Assembly (NCBI RefSeq): GCF_947500705.1
Contig: NZ_CANMSY010000001.1
Span: forward strand, 372,001-436,000
Origin: an uncultured Brachybacterium sp.
Lineage (GTDB): Bacteria > Actinomycetota > Actinomycetes > Actinomycetales > Dermabacteraceae
Reading direction: 5' to 3'
Length of the DNA: 64,000 nucleotides
The translations under genes were made by a program, and so were the position numbers. The notes beneath the pieces are model-generated. The model did not search any database. It had not been told where the DNA came from and saw nothing but the letters and a program-made list of their open reading frames with translations. This document shows positions 34,754 to 44,419 of the stretch, in pieces (position 1 is the stretch's first letter; each line of letters opens with the position of its first letter).

Positions 34754-37676
34754 CGAGTTCCGCCTCCTGCTGCTGGTCGATCTGCGATCCCAGGGACCGC
34801 AGGAAGTCGAGCATCACGCCGACCACCACGAGGTAGACGCCGATGTCGAAGATGAGGGCGCTGGGGAATTCCAGCTCGCCCAACAGAGGCACGTCCACCA
34901 CCGGGGTCGCGCTGGCGAAGACGGTGCCTCCGAAGAGCACCGGCAGCACTCCCGCCAGCACCGCGATCGCCATCCCCGCACCGAGGATGAGGCCCGCCTG
35001 CACGGGTGCGGCCTCGCTCAGCTCGTACCGGCCGCCGGCGATATAGCGCAGCGCCAGGGCGAGGCCCGCCACTAGCCCGCCCGCGAAACCGCCGCCGGGC
35101 AGGTTGTGCCCGGCCATCAGCAGATACACCGAGAACATCATCATCATCGGGAAGGCGAGGCGCGTGATGACCTCGAGCATCACCATGCGTCGTTCGGGAG
35201 CGAGGGTCAGTCCCGCGGAGAGCCAGGTCCGCCAGCGGTTGCCGCCGGAGACGTCATCCGGGCGGGCGTCGAAGTCCAGGGCGTTCTGCGGCAGCTCGGA
35301 GTCCATCCGTCGCGGCCAGATCGAGGCCTTGGACTCCAGGTCGCGCACCCGGGAGATGGGGCGCTCACGACGGGTGACGAAGATCAGCGAGGCCACCCCG
35401 GTCGCGACCACCAGCAGCACCGAGATCTCGCCCATCGTGTCCCACACGCGAGCATCGACCAGGGTCACGTTGACCACGTTGTGGCCGCCGCCGATGGTGT
35501 ACGCCGGCTCGATCAGGCCCGGTCCCAGCGCCTCGCGATAGCGGGCGTCGGCGGCGTACAGGGTGGCTCCGCACAGCACCACCGCGGTCGCGATCGCGAT
35601 CCCCCAGCGCCCCCAGGCGCCGATCCGCAGGGGCCGACGGGAGAAGTGGATCGGCAGGCGGCGCAGCACCAGCACCAGCACCACGGTCATCGCGGTCTCG
35701 ACCAGCACCTGGGTGATGGCGACGTCCGGCGCGCCCGCGACCAGGAACAGCAGGGCGACGCTGTAGCCCGTGACCGTGATCAGGAAGACGGCGCGCAGGC
35801 GCCGTCGGGAGCGGGCGGCGCCGATGGCCGCGAGCGCCGCCACCGGCAGCAGGATCAGCTCGAGCGGATGCTGGAACAGCACCAGGTTGTCCGGCAGCGG
35901 AGCCTGGGTCACCGCAATCGGTCCGACCAGTGCGATCAGCACCACCAGCATGGTGCCCAGGGTGTAGGGCAGGGAACCTCGCTGGAACAGTGCGGTGGCC
36001 GCGATCGACAGCGCATCGGTGCCGCGCAGGATCCGGCGGAAACCGCGCTCGGCATCGAAGGCCTCGAGGAGACCACCGTCGGCCCAGCGCTGCGGGGAGA
36101 TCCGCTTCTGGAGCTTCGCGAACGGCTTGGCGAGCAGGGCGAGCCCGATGCCGAGGCCGAGGGTGAGGACGGAGGCCAGCAGCGGCACCCCGAGATGGGG
36201 GATCACCACCAGGTGCACGCCCGGGCCGGTCTCCGGCAGCAGCGAGGAGTAGGTGCGCAGCACCTCCTCCAGGGGGCCGGCGGCGACGGCGAGGGCCACG
36301 GAGAACACCGCCACCAGTGCCGGCGGCAGACAGTAGAGCACCGGGATCTGCGGCGTCGAGACCCGCGGAGCGCCCGGGGCCGGTCCGAAGGCGCCCCAGA
36401 CGAACCGCCAGGAGTAGGCGACCGTGAGGATCGACCCGGCGACCAGGGAGAGCAGCAGCAGCCGCTGCCATCCGCCCGCGTACCAGAGCGCGGAGTAGAT
36501 CGACTCCTTGGCCACGAACCCGAACAGCGGCGGCACCGCGGCCATCGAGGCGGCGGAGACGGTGCCGATCACGGCCACCACCGGCGCGACCCTGCCCACT
36601 CCGGACAGGACGCGCAGGTCACGGGTGCCGAATTTCTTGTCGATGATGCCGACGACCATGAACAGAGGGGCCTTGAACACCGCATGCGCGATCAGCATCG
36701 CAAGGCCCGCGAGCACGGCATCGTGCGTGGCCAGGCCGGTCACCGCGGCCAGGAAGCCTAGCTGGGAGACGGTGCCATAGGCGAGCAGCAGCTTGATGTC
36801 CGTCTGCCTCAGCGCGCGCCAGCCGCCCACCAGCATGGTCGCCGCGCCGACCGCGGCCAGGATCATCGTGACCACCTCGAGGTGGGTCAGCGCCGGGGCC
36901 ATTCTCAGGATCAGGTAGATCCCGGCCTTCACCATCGCCGCAGCATGGAGGTACGCCGAGACCGGTGTGGGGGCGGCCATCGCGCCGGGGAGCCAGAAAT
37001 GCGTGGGCAGCAGCGCCGACTTGCTGGTGGCCCCGGCCAGGATCAGCACCATCGCGGTGACGAGAGACGGACCGGCCTGCTCCCACATCGGATCGCCGAC
37101 GATCACCGAGAGGCGCATCGACCCGGCCTGCGAGGCGACCATCAGCAGGCCCACCAGCATCGCCAGGCCACCGGCGGTGGTCGAGATCAGGGCGTTCAGA
37201 GCAGCACGCCGTGAGGCCTGCTTGTCCTGATAGTGCCCGATCAGGAGGTAGGAGAAGACGGTGGTCAGCTCCCAGAAGGTGTAGAGCACCATCACGTCGT
37301 CCGCGAGCACCAGGCCCACCATCGCCCCTGCGAAGGCGGTCAGCACGCCGGCGAAGCGGCCCAGCCCGGGTTCGGTGTCGTGGAAGTACCGAGCGCAGTA
37401 CAGCAGCACGATCGCGCCGATGCCGGTGGCGATCAGCGCCAGCACCCAGCTCAGCGGATCGAGTCGGAAGGCCAGGTCGATGCCGAAGGCGGGGATCCAG
37501 GCGATCGATTCCTCCCGCGGGAGGTCCGCGAGAGTCCGCGGATCGATCGTCGCGAGCCAGAGCGCCGAGGCCCCCGGCACCATGGCCAACGGGTAGAAGG
37601 CGTTGCGGCCGAGCCATCGCACCAAGAGGGGTCCCACGAGCGCCGCCACCAAGTGGGCGAGCAGCATCGTGAACAC
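34743..37676 (-). CDS. mnhA: Mrp Na+/H+ antiporter subunit A fused to subunit B
   Basis: 977 residues. The N-terminal ~500 are NuoL-like (FWELTTVFSYLLIGHYQ; SALLPTHFWLPGAMAAPTPVSAYLHAA with conserved Lys and His; AHAVFKAPLFMVVGIIDKK). A middle MrpA-specific region follows, including VAGAPDVAITQVLVETAMTVVLVL. The last ~150 residues are the MrpB domain (FSVYLLMAGHNLPGGGFAGGLVAG). A fused A-B subunit is usual in actinobacteria. The start is GTG 37676 with GGAG six bases upstream; ATG 37667 and ATG 37718 are alternatives. First gene of the six-gene operon; large subunit forming the ion path with D. Confidence 0.94.
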   Translation of the reverse strand: MFTMLLAHLVAALVGPLLVRWLGRNAFYPLAMVPGASALWLATIDPRTLADLPREESIAWIPAFGIDLAFRLDPLSWVLALIATGIGAIVLLYCARYFHDTEPGLGRFAGVLTAFAGAMVGLVLADDVMVLYTFWELTTVFSYLLIGHYQDKQASRRAALNALISTTAGGLAMLVGLLMVASQAGSMRLSVIVGDPMWEQAGPSLVTAMVLILAGATSKSALLPTHFWLPGAMAAPTPVSAYLHAAAMVKAGIYLILRMAPALTHLEVVTMILAAVGAATMLVGGWRALRQTDIKLLLAYGTVSQLGFLAAVTGLATHDAVLAGLAMLIAHAVFKAPLFMVVGIIDKKFGTRDLRVLSGVGRVAPVVAVIGTVSAASMAAVPPLFGFVAKESIYSALWYAGGWQRLLLLSLVAGSILTVAYSWRFVWGAFGPAPGAPRVSTPQIPVLYCLPPALVAVFSVALAVAAGPLEEVLRTYSSLLPETGPGVHLVVIPHLGVPLLASVLTLGLGIGLALLAKPFAKLQKRISPQRWADGGLLEAFDAERGFRRILRGTDALSIAATALFQRGSLPYTLGTMLVVLIALVGPIAVTQAPLPDNLVLFQHPLELILLPVAALAAIGAARSRRRLRAVFLITVTGYSVALLFLVAGAPDVAITQVLVETAMTVVLVLVLRRLPIHFSRRPLRIGAWGRWGIAIATAVVLCGATLYAADARYREALGPGLIEPAYTIGGGHNVVNVTLVDARVWDTMGEISVLLVVATGVASLIFVTRRERPISRVRDLESKASIWPRRMDSELPQNALDFDARPDDVSGGNRWRTWLSAGLTLAPERRMVMLEVITRLAFPMMMMFSVYLLMAGHNLPGGGFAGGLVAGLALALRYIAGGRYELSEAAPVQAGLILGAGMAIAVLAGVLPVLFGGTVFASATPVVDVPLLGELEFPSALIFDIGVYLVVVGVMLDFLRSLGSQIDQQQEAELDAR

Positions 37677-37820
37677 AGAGGTCTCCAACCGGTGGAGGGG
37701 GAAAGGGGCCGGTGACATCTTACGGGAGGCGGCGTCTCCATTCCTGAACCTCCTTGCCTGCGCCGGAGACTTCTCACTGCACAGATCACGGACTGTGCCG
37801 CCGACTCCGCTGTCGCTCCG

Positions 37821-37826
37821 TAGAGT
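37821..37826 (+). promoter_or_regulatory. -10 element TAGAGT, probable leaderless promoter of the MFS gene
   Basis: TAGAGT, 6 bases, then ATG at 37833. Confidence 0.55.
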
Positions 37827-37832
37827 GAGCGC

Positions 37833-39185
37833 ATGGCCACCATCTCGGACCCGGGGGCGCGCGTGTCCGCCTCCCGCCCCGCGCGCCCGCCCGTCGTCCC
37901 CTTCGCCCTGTGGGACGGAGGGATGTCGGCCTTCAGCTCGGTGATCCTCACGTTCGTGTTCGCGACCTATGTCGCGAGCGCCGTCGCCGCCGAGGGCGCC
38001 GTGGGCGATGAGGCCATCCAGGCCGCCCAGGCCCACGGCTCACAGGTGCTGACCACCTGGCAGTCCCTCGGGGCGGTGGCGGTCGCGCTGCTCGCCCCGC
38101 TGCTGGGGAACCTCGCCGACCGCGGCGGCGCCCGCAACACCCTGCTGCGCATCACCACCCTCGCCACCGTCGTGGTGGTCGCCCTGATGCCTCTCGTCGC
38201 TCTGGACTCCGACCACCTGATGCTCGGCGCGGCCCTGATCGCACTGGCCGTGGTGTTCAGCGAACTGGCCGGGGTGTTCGTGAACTCCGTGCTGCCGGAG
38301 ATCTCCACCCCCGCCGACCGTGGTCGCATCTCCGGCACGGCCTGGGCGGTGGGCTATTGGGGCTCGATCGTGTGCCTGGGCATCGTGCTGGTGCTCTTCG
38401 TGATGCCGGGGACCGGACTGCTCGGGATCACCGGCGAGAACGGCTGGAACTACCGGGCGATCCCGCTGTTCGTCGCCCTATGGATCCTGGTGGGCACGAT
38501 GCCGCTGATGCTGCGTGCCCCGAAGCACCCCGCCTCCGCCCCGGGCGAGCGGTGGAACCCCTGGCAGGGCTATGCGCACATCGTGCGTCGCGTGATCCGC
38601 GCCTTCAAGGATGAGCCGATCATGCTCCAGTACCTGGTCGCCTCGGCCATCTACCGCGACGGCCTCGGAGCCGTGTTCTCGATCGCCGGCGTGCTGGCCG
38701 CGAATGCCTATGGCTTCTCGTTCACGGAGATCATCATCTTCGGCATCGCCGCGAACCTGGTGGCCGGTGTCGGGGTGTTCCTCGGCGGCCGCGTCGATGA
38801 CCGCGTGGGCCCCCGCCCCGTGATCATCGTCGGCTCCCTCGGAGTCATCGTGCTGGGACTGGTGGTGCTGTTCTTCAGCTCGAGCCTCGTGTTCTGGGTC
38901 GCCGGCCTGGCGATCTGCCTGTTCGTCGGCCCTGTGCAGTCCGCCTCGAGGAACCTGCTCACCCGGCTCTCCCAGCCTGGTCGGGAGACGGAGAACTTCG
39001 GTCTCTACGCGACCACCGGCCGCGCGCTGGGCTTCCTGGGCACCGCCGCCTTCGCCGCGACGGTCGCGATCTCGGGCGACACCCGCACCGGGATCCTCGG
39101 GATCGTGCTGGTGATGGCGCTGGGCCTGATCGCCTTCGTACCGATCCGGCTCGGCGCCGCGGGGCGGGCTCCGGTCCGCTCCTGA
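37833..39185 (+). CDS. MFS transporter, Atg22/UMF1-like
   Basis: 450 residues with about 12 membrane segments. VPFALWDGGMSAFSSVILTFVFATYV at the N-terminus, SLGAVAVALLAPLLGNLADRGGARN, FVNSVLPEIS and VGPVQSASRNLLTRLSQPGRETENFGLY are characteristic of the UMF1/Atg22-like branch of MFS permeases. The branch includes amino-acid effluxers of the vacuole in yeast; bacterial substrates are unknown. Divergent from the Mrp operon, with the intergenic region (37677-37832) serving both promoters. Confidence 0.88.
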   Translation: MATISDPGARVSASRPARPPVVPFALWDGGMSAFSSVILTFVFATYVASAVAAEGAVGDEAIQAAQAHGSQVLTTWQSLGAVAVALLAPLLGNLADRGGARNTLLRITTLATVVVVALMPLVALDSDHLMLGAALIALAVVFSELAGVFVNSVLPEISTPADRGRISGTAWAVGYWGSIVCLGIVLVLFVMPGTGLLGITGENGWNYRAIPLFVALWILVGTMPLMLRAPKHPASAPGERWNPWQGYAHIVRRVIRAFKDEPIMLQYLVASAIYRDGLGAVFSIAGVLAANAYGFSFTEIIIFGIAANLVAGVGVFLGGRVDDRVGPRPVIIVGSLGVIVLGLVVLFFSSSLVFWVAGLAICLFVGPVQSASRNLLTRLSQPGRETENFGLYATTGRALGFLGTAAFAATVAISGDTRTGILGIVLVMALGLIAFVPIRLGAAGRAPVRS

Positions 39186-39259
39186 GAATCGGCGCCTCGT
39201 CCCGAGGGCGGCCAGAGGCCACCAGGGATCCGGTCGGGCCCTGCGGCCTCGGATCGCCC

Positions 39260-40111
39260 TCAGCCGAGATCGGCGGGATCGACCAGGAAACCCTCGAGGT
39301 CCACGACGTAGCCGCCGACGCTCTCGATGAGCAGCCCGGCGATCAGCCCGATCCGCCGGTAGGCGTGCTGCCACCGCTCGGCGATCTCGGCCGACGGGAC
39401 CTCGACCGCGTCCTCTTCCGGGTCTGCGGTGACGTGCACCAGCTGATACTCCACGGCGCTGTCGAGCCACTCCAGCGCGGCCAGGGCCGCAGGACGGGAG
39501 CTGAGCCCCACCCGCACCGAGATCTCCTCCCCCGCAGGCAGCGGGATCGAGGCGCTGTACCCGGAGCGGGCGACCTGCTCGGGGACCTCGTCGAGCGCGG
39601 TCTCCGGCTCGAGCGGTGCGAGCAGCTCCACCAGGGACTCCGGTGCGAGCGCATGCGCGCTCACCACGCTCAGGTCACGGATCTGGAAGGGATGCGGTTC
39701 GAGCCGCACTCCGCTGTCGGCGACCACCGCACCGTAGAGCCGGCGCGCCAGCGACCAGGCGAGGTCCAGCGCCCGCCGCTCGCTCCCGAAGGGCATCCCG
39801 TCCGGGAAGGCCCGGCCGTAGCCGTGGGAGTCCCCCATGCCCTCGGGCAGCGGCTCCTCCCGCTCCCGCGGGGTCTCCAGGTCCCATCGTCCCGCGCCGC
39901 GCGGTGAGCGGTCCGGCACCAGGCGCACCTGGTCCTCGAGCTCGATCGCACCCTCCTGATCCTCTCCGGCGTCAGGGAGCACGTTGCGGACCATGGTGAG
40001 CACGTCCCCGGGGGCGGTGTCGCGGGAAAGCTGCAGACGGTGCCGGGTGCGGCTCTGCTCGGTGCTCGACGGGTGGACCGACGTGCTCGCCGGGGGGACC
40101 GGAGCGGTCAC
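39260..40111 (-). CDS. Hypothetical protein coupled to dcd
   Basis: 283 residues, no recognised domain. GTG at 40111 overlaps the dcd stop as GTGA and has GAGGAGGAG upstream, so it is translated with dcd. The N-terminal 30 residues are Pro/Ser/Thr-rich. The central part is mixed alpha/beta ([23 protein letters not shown], then [16 protein letters not shown]). There is an acidic stretch around residue 235 and a C-terminal [30 protein letters not shown]. No signal peptide or membrane segments. The steady high third-position GC supports a real gene. Coupling to dCTP deaminase is the only functional clue. Confidence 0.75.
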   Translation of the reverse strand: MTAPVPPASTSVHPSSTEQSRTRHRLQLSRDTAPGDVLTMVRNVLPDAGEDQEGAIELEDQVRLVPDRSPRGAGRWDLETPREREEPLPEGMGDSHGYGRAFPDGMPFGSERRALDLAWSLARRLYGAVVADSGVRLEPHPFQIRDLSVVSAHALAPESLVELLAPLEPETALDEVPEQVARSGYSASIPLPAGEEISVRVGLSSRPAALAALEWLDSAVEYQLVHVTADPEEDAVEVPSAEIAERWQHAYRRIGLIAGLLIESVGGYVVDLEGFLVDPADLG

Positions 40112-40701
40112 TTCTCCTCCTCGACCGGGATCAGGGTGCGATGGAAGTTCTGCGCGGAGCGCGACGGGGTCGGGCCGCGCTGGCCCAGATAGCGGTTGAG
40201 ATTCCCGGCGCTGCCGTACGGGCGCTCGGAGGCGCTCGAGAGCTGGAAGAAGCACAGCTGCCCGATCTTCATCCCCGGCCAGAGCGCCACCGGCAGGGTC
40301 GCCATGTTCGACAGCTCGAGGGTGATGTGGCCCTGGAAGCCGGGGTCGATGAAGCCCGCCGTGGAATGGGTGAGCAGACCCAGCCGTCCCAGCGAGCTCT
40401 TCCCCTCGAGGCGCGCGGCGACGTCATCCGGCAGGGTGATCTGCTCATAGGTCGAGGCGAGCACGAACTCCCCCGGATGGAGCATGTACGCCTCCTCGGG
40501 AGCGACCGCCACCTCACGCGTGAGATCGGCCTGCTCGAGCGCAGGATCGATCATCGCGTGCTTGTGGTTGTCGAAGAGGCGGAAGAAGCGGTCGATCCGC
40601 ACATCCACCGAGGCGGGTTGGATCATCTCGTCATCGAAGGGATCCAGGCGCACCCGCCCGGCCTCGATCTGGGCCCGAATTTCACGATCGCTCAGCAGCA
40701 C
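40108..40701 (-). CDS. dcd: dCTP deaminase (probably also dUTPase)
   Basis: 197 residues. Trimeric enzyme that deaminates dCTP toward dUMP/dUTP for thymidylate synthesis. [11 protein letters not shown] (100-110) and [19 protein letters not shown] (112-130) with catalytic Glu129 are the family core. The mycobacterial relative makes dUMP directly; whether this one does cannot be read from the sequence with certainty. The start is GTG at 40701, with a leaderless-type TAGTCT element 7 bases upstream. Complements the nrd genes of the window in dNTP supply. Confidence 0.93.
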   Translation of the reverse strand: MLLSDREIRAQIEAGRVRLDPFDDEMIQPASVDVRIDRFFRLFDNHKHAMIDPALEQADLTREVAVAPEEAYMLHPGEFVLASTYEQITLPDDVAARLEGKSSLGRLGLLTHSTAGFIDPGFQGHITLELSNMATLPVALWPGMKIGQLCFFQLSSASERPYGSAGNLNRYLGQRGPTPSRSAQNFHRTLIPVEEEK

Positions 40702-40708
40702 GGCGCCC

Positions 40709-40714
40709 AGACTA
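40709..40714 (-). promoter_or_regulatory. -10 element TAGTCT, probable leaderless promoter of dcd
   Basis: TAGTCT on the minus strand, 7 bases, then GTG at 40701. The rest of 40715-40951 up to tRNA-Gly shows nothing I recognise. Confidence 0.55.
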
Positions 40715-40951
40715 GTCTCCCCACGCCGACGAGCGCAGCGCGTCCCAGCATCGCCACCGACCGAGGGGCATCCGCCGGCGGAACATCAGTCGCCGGTGCG
40801 GCAGAAGCGCCTGCCCCCTGCCGAAACGGGGCGCGGGGCGCCGCTCGGCGACAGCGGTTGGCGGAGCACCGCCGGAAAGGGGTATGCTGACTCGCGTTCG
40901 CTCGAGCGGTCGTGGTCCTCCGGGACAGCAGGCCAGGTCGGGCGGCCTTTT

Positions 40952-41025
40952 GCGGGTGTAGTTCAATGGTAGAACTTCAGCTTCCCAAGCTGATAGCGCG
41001 GGTTCGATTCCCGTCACCCGCTCCA
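40952..41025 (+). tRNA. tRNA-Gly (anticodon CCC), CCA encoded
   Basis: 71-nt cloverleaf 40952-41022 followed by encoded CCA: acceptor GCGGGTG/CACCCGC, anticodon loop TTCCCAA, T-loop TTCGATT, discriminator T. Confidence 0.95.
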
Positions 41026-41118
41026 CGTGTCACCGCATGTCCCGGACGCCGGCCCTACGGGTCGGCGTTCTGCATCTCCGTGGTTATGTCGATCTTCGCG
41101 CAAGTGTAAGAATGCGGC

Positions 41119-41706
41119 ATGCCCAAGATCATCGGAGGATCCCTCGAGGAGCATCGCGAGCGCACGCGGGAGAAGATCTTCGCCGCACTCGCCGAGCTGC
41201 TCGAGACCCAGTCGTTCGAGTCGGTCACCTTCTCCCGCATCGCCGCCGCTGCCGGCGTGGGGCGCACGGCGATGTACAACCACTTCCCCGACCGCGAGAC
41301 CCTCCTGGTCGAGTACGCGATCCACGAGACGACGGACTACATCCATCAGCTGCGCGCCGGGGTGAGCGATTCCGCCACCCCCCGCGATGCCGCGATCGCC
41401 TACATCCACACCCAGCTGGACCTCAACATCTCCTTCCATGTCCCGCAGACCTCCGGCGGGGCGAGCCTGACCCCGGAGACGGCGGCCCGCATGCGCGACC
41501 ATGTGGTGCTGATCGAGGACGTGCTGCGCACGATCGTCACCGACGGCGTGGCCGGCGGTGACTTCGCGGCGGATCTCGATGTGGATGCGACGGTGCGCAT
41601 CATCAACGGCCTGCTGGTGGGGTCATCCGCCAAGCGATACTCCCGCACGGCACTCGAGGACTTCGTCCTGCGAGGTCTGGGCGTCAGCAGGGGCGTGGGT
41701 GGCTGA
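41119..41706 (+). CDS. TetR-family transcriptional regulator
   Basis: 195 residues. The N-terminal helix-turn-helix: REKIFAALAELLETQSFESVTFSRIAAAAGVGRTAMYNHFPDRETLL, with YNHF as the usual end of the recognition helix (spelled here as part of a longer segment, residues about 17-63). The C-terminal ligand domain is helical and unclassified. ATG at 41119 follows a TAAGAA -10-like element by 6 bases, so it too may be leaderless. No divergent target gene is adjacent (tRNA-Gly upstream, convergent neighbour downstream). Ligand unknown. Confidence 0.88.
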   Translation: MPKIIGGSLEEHRERTREKIFAALAELLETQSFESVTFSRIAAAAGVGRTAMYNHFPDRETLLVEYAIHETTDYIHQLRAGVSDSATPRDAAIAYIHTQLDLNISFHVPQTSGGASLTPETAARMRDHVVLIEDVLRTIVTDGVAGGDFAADLDVDATVRIINGLLVGSSAKRYSRTALEDFVLRGLGVSRGVGG

Positions 41707-41745
41707 CGCCTGCGCGGCGCCCCCAACCCGGCAGTTCAGACAGAA

Positions 41746-41793
41746 GGAAGCGCCCCGGTCGGTCCGCAGCTGCGGAATGACCGGGGCGCTTCC
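41746..41793. terminator. Bidirectional terminator, tetR / pyrophosphatase-like gene
   Basis: 15-bp stem GGAAGCGCCCCGGTC/GACCGGGGCGCTTCC (41746-41760 with 41779-41793), with an inner CCGCAGCTGCGG palindrome in the loop. Confidence 0.88.
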
Positions 41794-41812
41794 CTGTGCG
41801 GGTGCGGGGGGC

Positions 41813-44311
41813 TCAGTCCTGATCCTCCGCGGTGGTCTCCTCCGCAGCCTTCGCCTCGGCGCGGCGCTTCCTGCGCTGGCTGCGGGTCGGCTTCTGGACG
41901 GCCGCCGGGACCTGCTCGACGTTCCCGTCGTTGACACCCCAGTCCATCGCGTCCAGGCCCTCGTCCCCGCTCTCGTCGGCGCGGGCGAACAGCGGCCGGG
42001 AGATCTCTCCCTCGCCGTCCTCGAGGTCCACCTCGGGAGCGGTCGCGGCCACCACCCAGCAGACCAGCACGACGACCAGGGCCAGCACGGCGATGCCCCA
42101 GCGCAGGAAGGCGCTGGTGCCGTCGGTGGTCATCCCCACCACGGCGCTGACGGACAGCGCCGCCAGCAGCGAGGTGGTCAGCAGCAGCGGGAGAGCGACG
42201 GAGCCGACGGCAGCACGCAGGATGCCGGTCAGCACCGTGCCGCCGAGGGCACCGGAGTGCCCCCAGGAGCCCCGCCCGCCATAGCGTCCTCCGCCGATCA
42301 CCGCCGCGGCGTTCTCCAGGGTCGAGGCGGAACCGAGGAGCCACAGTCCGAGGCCCGTCGCCGTGAGCACCACCCCGATCACCAGCCCGGGCAGGGCGCC
42401 CGGGCCCAGCCCGAACCCGGCCACGACCGGCATCAGCACGGCCAGCACCACGGAGGGCACGGCGGCGCGGCGCACCATCTCCGAGAGCTCGACCAGCTCG
42501 GCCCGGGTGCGGCCCTCGAGCATCGAGGCCCGGGTCTCGACCACGGCGTTCGCGCCGAGCCGGCGGGCGCCGTCGAGCAGCGACGAGGTCACCAGCAGCA
42601 CGGTGATCACGCCGAGGCCCACCCCGCCGAGCACGGTCAGGGAGGTGGGTCCGACGGCGTGCAGCGCGCGGTCCTCCCAGACCGTCGCAGCGCGGGGGGC
42701 GAGCTGCAGAGCGCTGCCCAGCGGGCCCAGCACCGGCAGAGCGGTGAGAGCCCCGGCCAGGAGCAGCGCCGCGCGCGGACCGGTCGCGGCACCGGCACCG
42801 GCGTTCGCCAGCCCCGGTTCGGTCTCCGGCGCCTCCGTGAGCGTCGAGGCCAGGAGTGATCCCGCATGGGCCGCCACCACGATCAGGGCACCGATCCCGG
42901 AGTGGGCCAGCAGCGCGAGCGCGAGGGCCGGCACCCCGGCGGAGAGCACGGAGATGACCGTGGCGATCAGCACCAGCAGGGCCACGGCGCCGGCCGCGGT
43001 GAGCGCGGTCGAGCCGAGACCTGCGGCGAGGCCGAGCGCTCCGCCGGTGCGGCTGGTGCGCGCGGCCCGCAGCACGGTCCCGCCCAGGCGGTGGCCGGTG
43101 CCGCCCAGCAGCACCACCGCACCGAGCGCGGCGAGGGCGCCGAGGCCGAGGGCGATCGCGACCACCACGTTGGGGGTGATCGAGTAGAGGCCGAGCATGT
43201 CCAGGAAGGCGCTCGCGTACTGCGACTCATCGGTGCTGGTGAGCCACTGGCCCATGTCGGTCAGCGCATCCTCGATCTGCGGCTCGAGCTGCTCACGCGG
43301 AGTCGGCGTGCCGCCGGTGATCGCGGGGTCGGTGAAGTTCGTCAGGCCGACGTCCTCGAAGCGGAGGTCCTTGTAGAGGGACGGGATCCACAGCGCCGCG
43401 GCGGCGACTGCTCCCGCAGCGCCGAGCACCGACGGGATCAGTCCTCCCAGCCGGAGCGCACCGCGCTCGTGGCCGACGCTGCCGACGTGGGGCACCACTG
43501 CGGAGACCGCGGCGGCCAGCAGGGCCACCCCGAGCCCCAGCAGCACCACGATGAAGCCCTCCGCCGCGAGGACGGGGACTCCCAGCAGCACCCCGACCGC
43601 GGCGACCGCGGTGGCCACGGCGACCAGATCGGCGCTGAGCGCGCCACCGCGACGGAACATGCGAGCGCTGCGCAGGTGAGGACCGCCCAGGTTCTGCGGG
43701 TCCTCCGCATCCAGCTCGTGCTCGTCGGTTCCCACGAGGTGTCCGGCGGCGGAGGCGGCCGCATCGAAGGGCACGGCGCAGACCCGGAGCGCCAGCGCGG
43801 AGATCGCAGCGCCTGCGGCCAGCGCCATCAGGGCGGGCCCGGCGGTGGTCTGCAGGAACCACACGATGAGGACGATCGGGACGATCGCGACGGCCAGCGC
43901 GCCGGTCACCGCGAGCGCCCCCAGCCGGGAGATCATCGCCGCCCGGCGCTCGGTGGCGATACCGAGGGCGGCCAGCTGGATGGCGATGCCGCGCCAGGCG
44001 GCGAGCGGACCGAGAGCCACACCCACCAGTAGCAGCGCGGAGCGCAGGATCCGGTCATCGGTGGTGCCCGGGGCCAGGTACAGCAGCACCGCGACCGGAA
44101 GTCCGATCCACAGCATCAGCGAGCCGGCGGAGAGCAGCTGCGCACCGAGGCGCTGGCCGAGGCCGTCATCGACCTGGTCGCTGTCCTCATCTCGACGCAG
44201 CCGACCGGGGATGACGGCCCCCGCGACGAGGGCGGCGAGGGCGAGCACGCCGAGCGCCAGGAGGGTCCAGGCGAGATCGTCGCCCAGCGGGAATTGCGTG
44301 ATCAGATCCAC
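41813..44311 (-). CDS. Membrane-pyrophosphatase-like protein lacking the catalytic aspartates
   Basis: 832 residues, about 15-16 membrane segments, close to the length of proton-translocating pyrophosphatases (HppA). Two landmarks align with that family. Residues 183-230 run DAAASAAGHLVGTDEHELDA then EDPQNLGG..., parallel to the DVGADLVGKVE...DDPRNPA...DNVGDNVGD core. Residues 675-700 run GRYGGRGSWGHSGALGGTVL, parallel to GGKGSxAHKAAVVGDTVGDP. In both places the aspartates and lysines that bind magnesium-pyrophosphate are replaced by Ala, Gly, Leu or Arg. It therefore looks like a non-hydrolysing descendant. A hydrophilic C-terminal tail of ~80 residues ends in basic then acidic runs. GTG at 44311 follows GGAAG. 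Function unknown; a transporter or regulator role is possible. Confidence 0.65.
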   Translation of the reverse strand: MDLITQFPLGDDLAWTLLALGVLALAALVAGAVIPGRLRRDEDSDQVDDGLGQRLGAQLLSAGSLMLWIGLPVAVLLYLAPGTTDDRILRSALLLVGVALGPLAAWRGIAIQLAALGIATERRAAMISRLGALAVTGALAVAIVPIVLIVWFLQTTAGPALMALAAGAAISALALRVCAVPFDAAASAAGHLVGTDEHELDAEDPQNLGGPHLRSARMFRRGGALSADLVAVATAVAAVGVLLGVPVLAAEGFIVVLLGLGVALLAAAVSAVVPHVGSVGHERGALRLGGLIPSVLGAAGAVAAAALWIPSLYKDLRFEDVGLTNFTDPAITGGTPTPREQLEPQIEDALTDMGQWLTSTDESQYASAFLDMLGLYSITPNVVVAIALGLGALAALGAVVLLGGTGHRLGGTVLRAARTSRTGGALGLAAGLGSTALTAAGAVALLVLIATVISVLSAGVPALALALLAHSGIGALIVVAAHAGSLLASTLTEAPETEPGLANAGAGAATGPRAALLLAGALTALPVLGPLGSALQLAPRAATVWEDRALHAVGPTSLTVLGGVGLGVITVLLVTSSLLDGARRLGANAVVETRASMLEGRTRAELVELSEMVRRAAVPSVVLAVLMPVVAGFGLGPGALPGLVIGVVLTATGLGLWLLGSASTLENAAAVIGGGRYGGRGSWGHSGALGGTVLTGILRAAVGSVALPLLLTTSLLAALSVSAVVGMTTDGTSAFLRWGIAVLALVVVLVCWVVAATAPEVDLEDGEGEISRPLFARADESGDEGLDAMDWGVNDGNVEQVPAAVQKPTRSQRRKRRAEAKAAEETTAEDQD

Positions 44312-44419
44312 GGGAGAACTTCCGACGACGGGGCTCGACAGTCCGAGCAGGTCAACGCACCGGAGCGGGGCTCCGACGGACGAGAATAGCGGAGGGCGGT
44401 GGCCGGGGGCGGCACCGAC

